The notes under the pieces: generated by a model
Databases searched by the model: none
Told to the model about the DNA's origin: nothing
The model's input: the letters and a program-made list of their open reading frames with translations, nothing else
In this document: piece by piece, positions 5,331-5,475 of the stretch
Position numbering within the stretch: the first letter of the stretch is position 1
How the letters are laid out: each line of letters opens with the position of its first letter
DNA from: an uncultured Mailhella sp.
GTDB lineage: Bacteria > Desulfobacterota > Desulfovibrionia > Desulfovibrionales > Desulfovibrionaceae
Assembly (NCBI GenBank): GCA_910577155.1
Contig: CAJTMS010000078.1
Location: forward strand, 1-5,475
Reading direction: 5' to 3'
Length of the DNA stretch: 5,475 bases
Translations under genes and position numbers: made by a program

Positions 5331-5363
5331 AAAGGCAATTCGTTATAAGAGAGAATTGCTTTT
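5331..5363 (+). terminator. Probable terminator after flavin oxidoreductase
   Basis: GCAATTC (5335-5341) and GAATTGC (5353-5359) form a perfect 7-bp stem over 11 bases. AAAG and TTTT on its flanks can extend pairing to 11 bp with one G-U. Only four T residues follow the core stem, so this is a weaker intrinsic terminator than the two upstream. It starts three bases after the stop codon. Confidence 0.55.
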
Positions 5364-5397
5364 GAACGCTGAGGAAGAGAGTTTTTATTTGATGAAT

Positions 5398-5438
5398 TTC
5401 CGGAATATTTTTAATTAATGCTTTGTTTTAATATCCGG
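5398..5438. repeat. Inverted repeat in the 3' intergenic tail
   Basis: CCGGAATATT (5400-5409) and AATATCCGG (5430-5438) are inverted copies that differ by one extra A, with about 20 AT-rich bases between. The left arm also contains the perfect palindrome TTCCGGAA (5398-5405). No gene is visible from 5329 to 5475. Beyond the repeat, TTGATT (5439-5444) and the AT-rich end (TAATTA, 5461-5466) could belong to a promoter for a gene beyond the window, but this is weak. Confidence 0.35.
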
Positions 5439-5475
5439 TTGATTTTATAACTATAAAAGATAATTATAAAATTTT

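Overview
The window reads as ordinary chromosomal DNA of moderate to low GC, with AT-rich intergenic gaps. It probably comes from an anaerobic, perhaps host-associated, member of the Desulfovibrionaceae (Desulfobacterota). That guess rests on protein flavour alone: a short 2x[4Fe-4S] ferredoxin, a zinc-ribbon threonine synthase and a compact malic enzyme. No rRNA or marker gene is present to confirm it. All five genes lie on the + strand. I see no tRNA, CRISPR array, insertion sequence or phage gene.

Layout. (1) 1-105: AT-rich leader with weak promoter elements. (2) 106-1536: thrC, threonine synthase. (3) 1537-1661: a gap with a TTGACA box, a perfect 7-bp inverted repeat (possible thrC terminator or ferredoxin operator/leader hairpin) and a second small hairpin. 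(4) 1662-1850: ferredoxin, closed by a strong intrinsic terminator. (5) 1908-2164: a 257-base non-coding gap with an 8+8 dyad and small hairpins, leading into the malic enzyme gene at 2165-3478, which ends in a very strong terminator. (6) 3560-3730: two candidate promoters and a palindromic operator in front of a MarR-family regulator (3731-4153). (7) A 62-base gap with a second copy of that operator, then an Old Yellow Enzyme family flavin oxidoreductase (4216-5328) and a weaker terminator. (8) 5364-5475: AT-rich tail with an inverted repeat and no gene.

The first three genes are separately bounded metabolic units: threonine synthesis, low-potential electron transfer, and malate/pyruvate interconversion. 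The most interesting part is the last pair. The MarR-like regulator has an N-terminal Cys-x-Cys motif, and the flavoenzyme has a C-terminal cysteine cluster. Both are preceded by near-identical palindromes with the same centre (core TGTATATRCAA), each at or next to the presumed promoter or ribosome binding site. I infer a small autoregulated circuit that controls a reductase for electrophiles, enones or quinones. The inducer and substrate cannot be read from the sequence.
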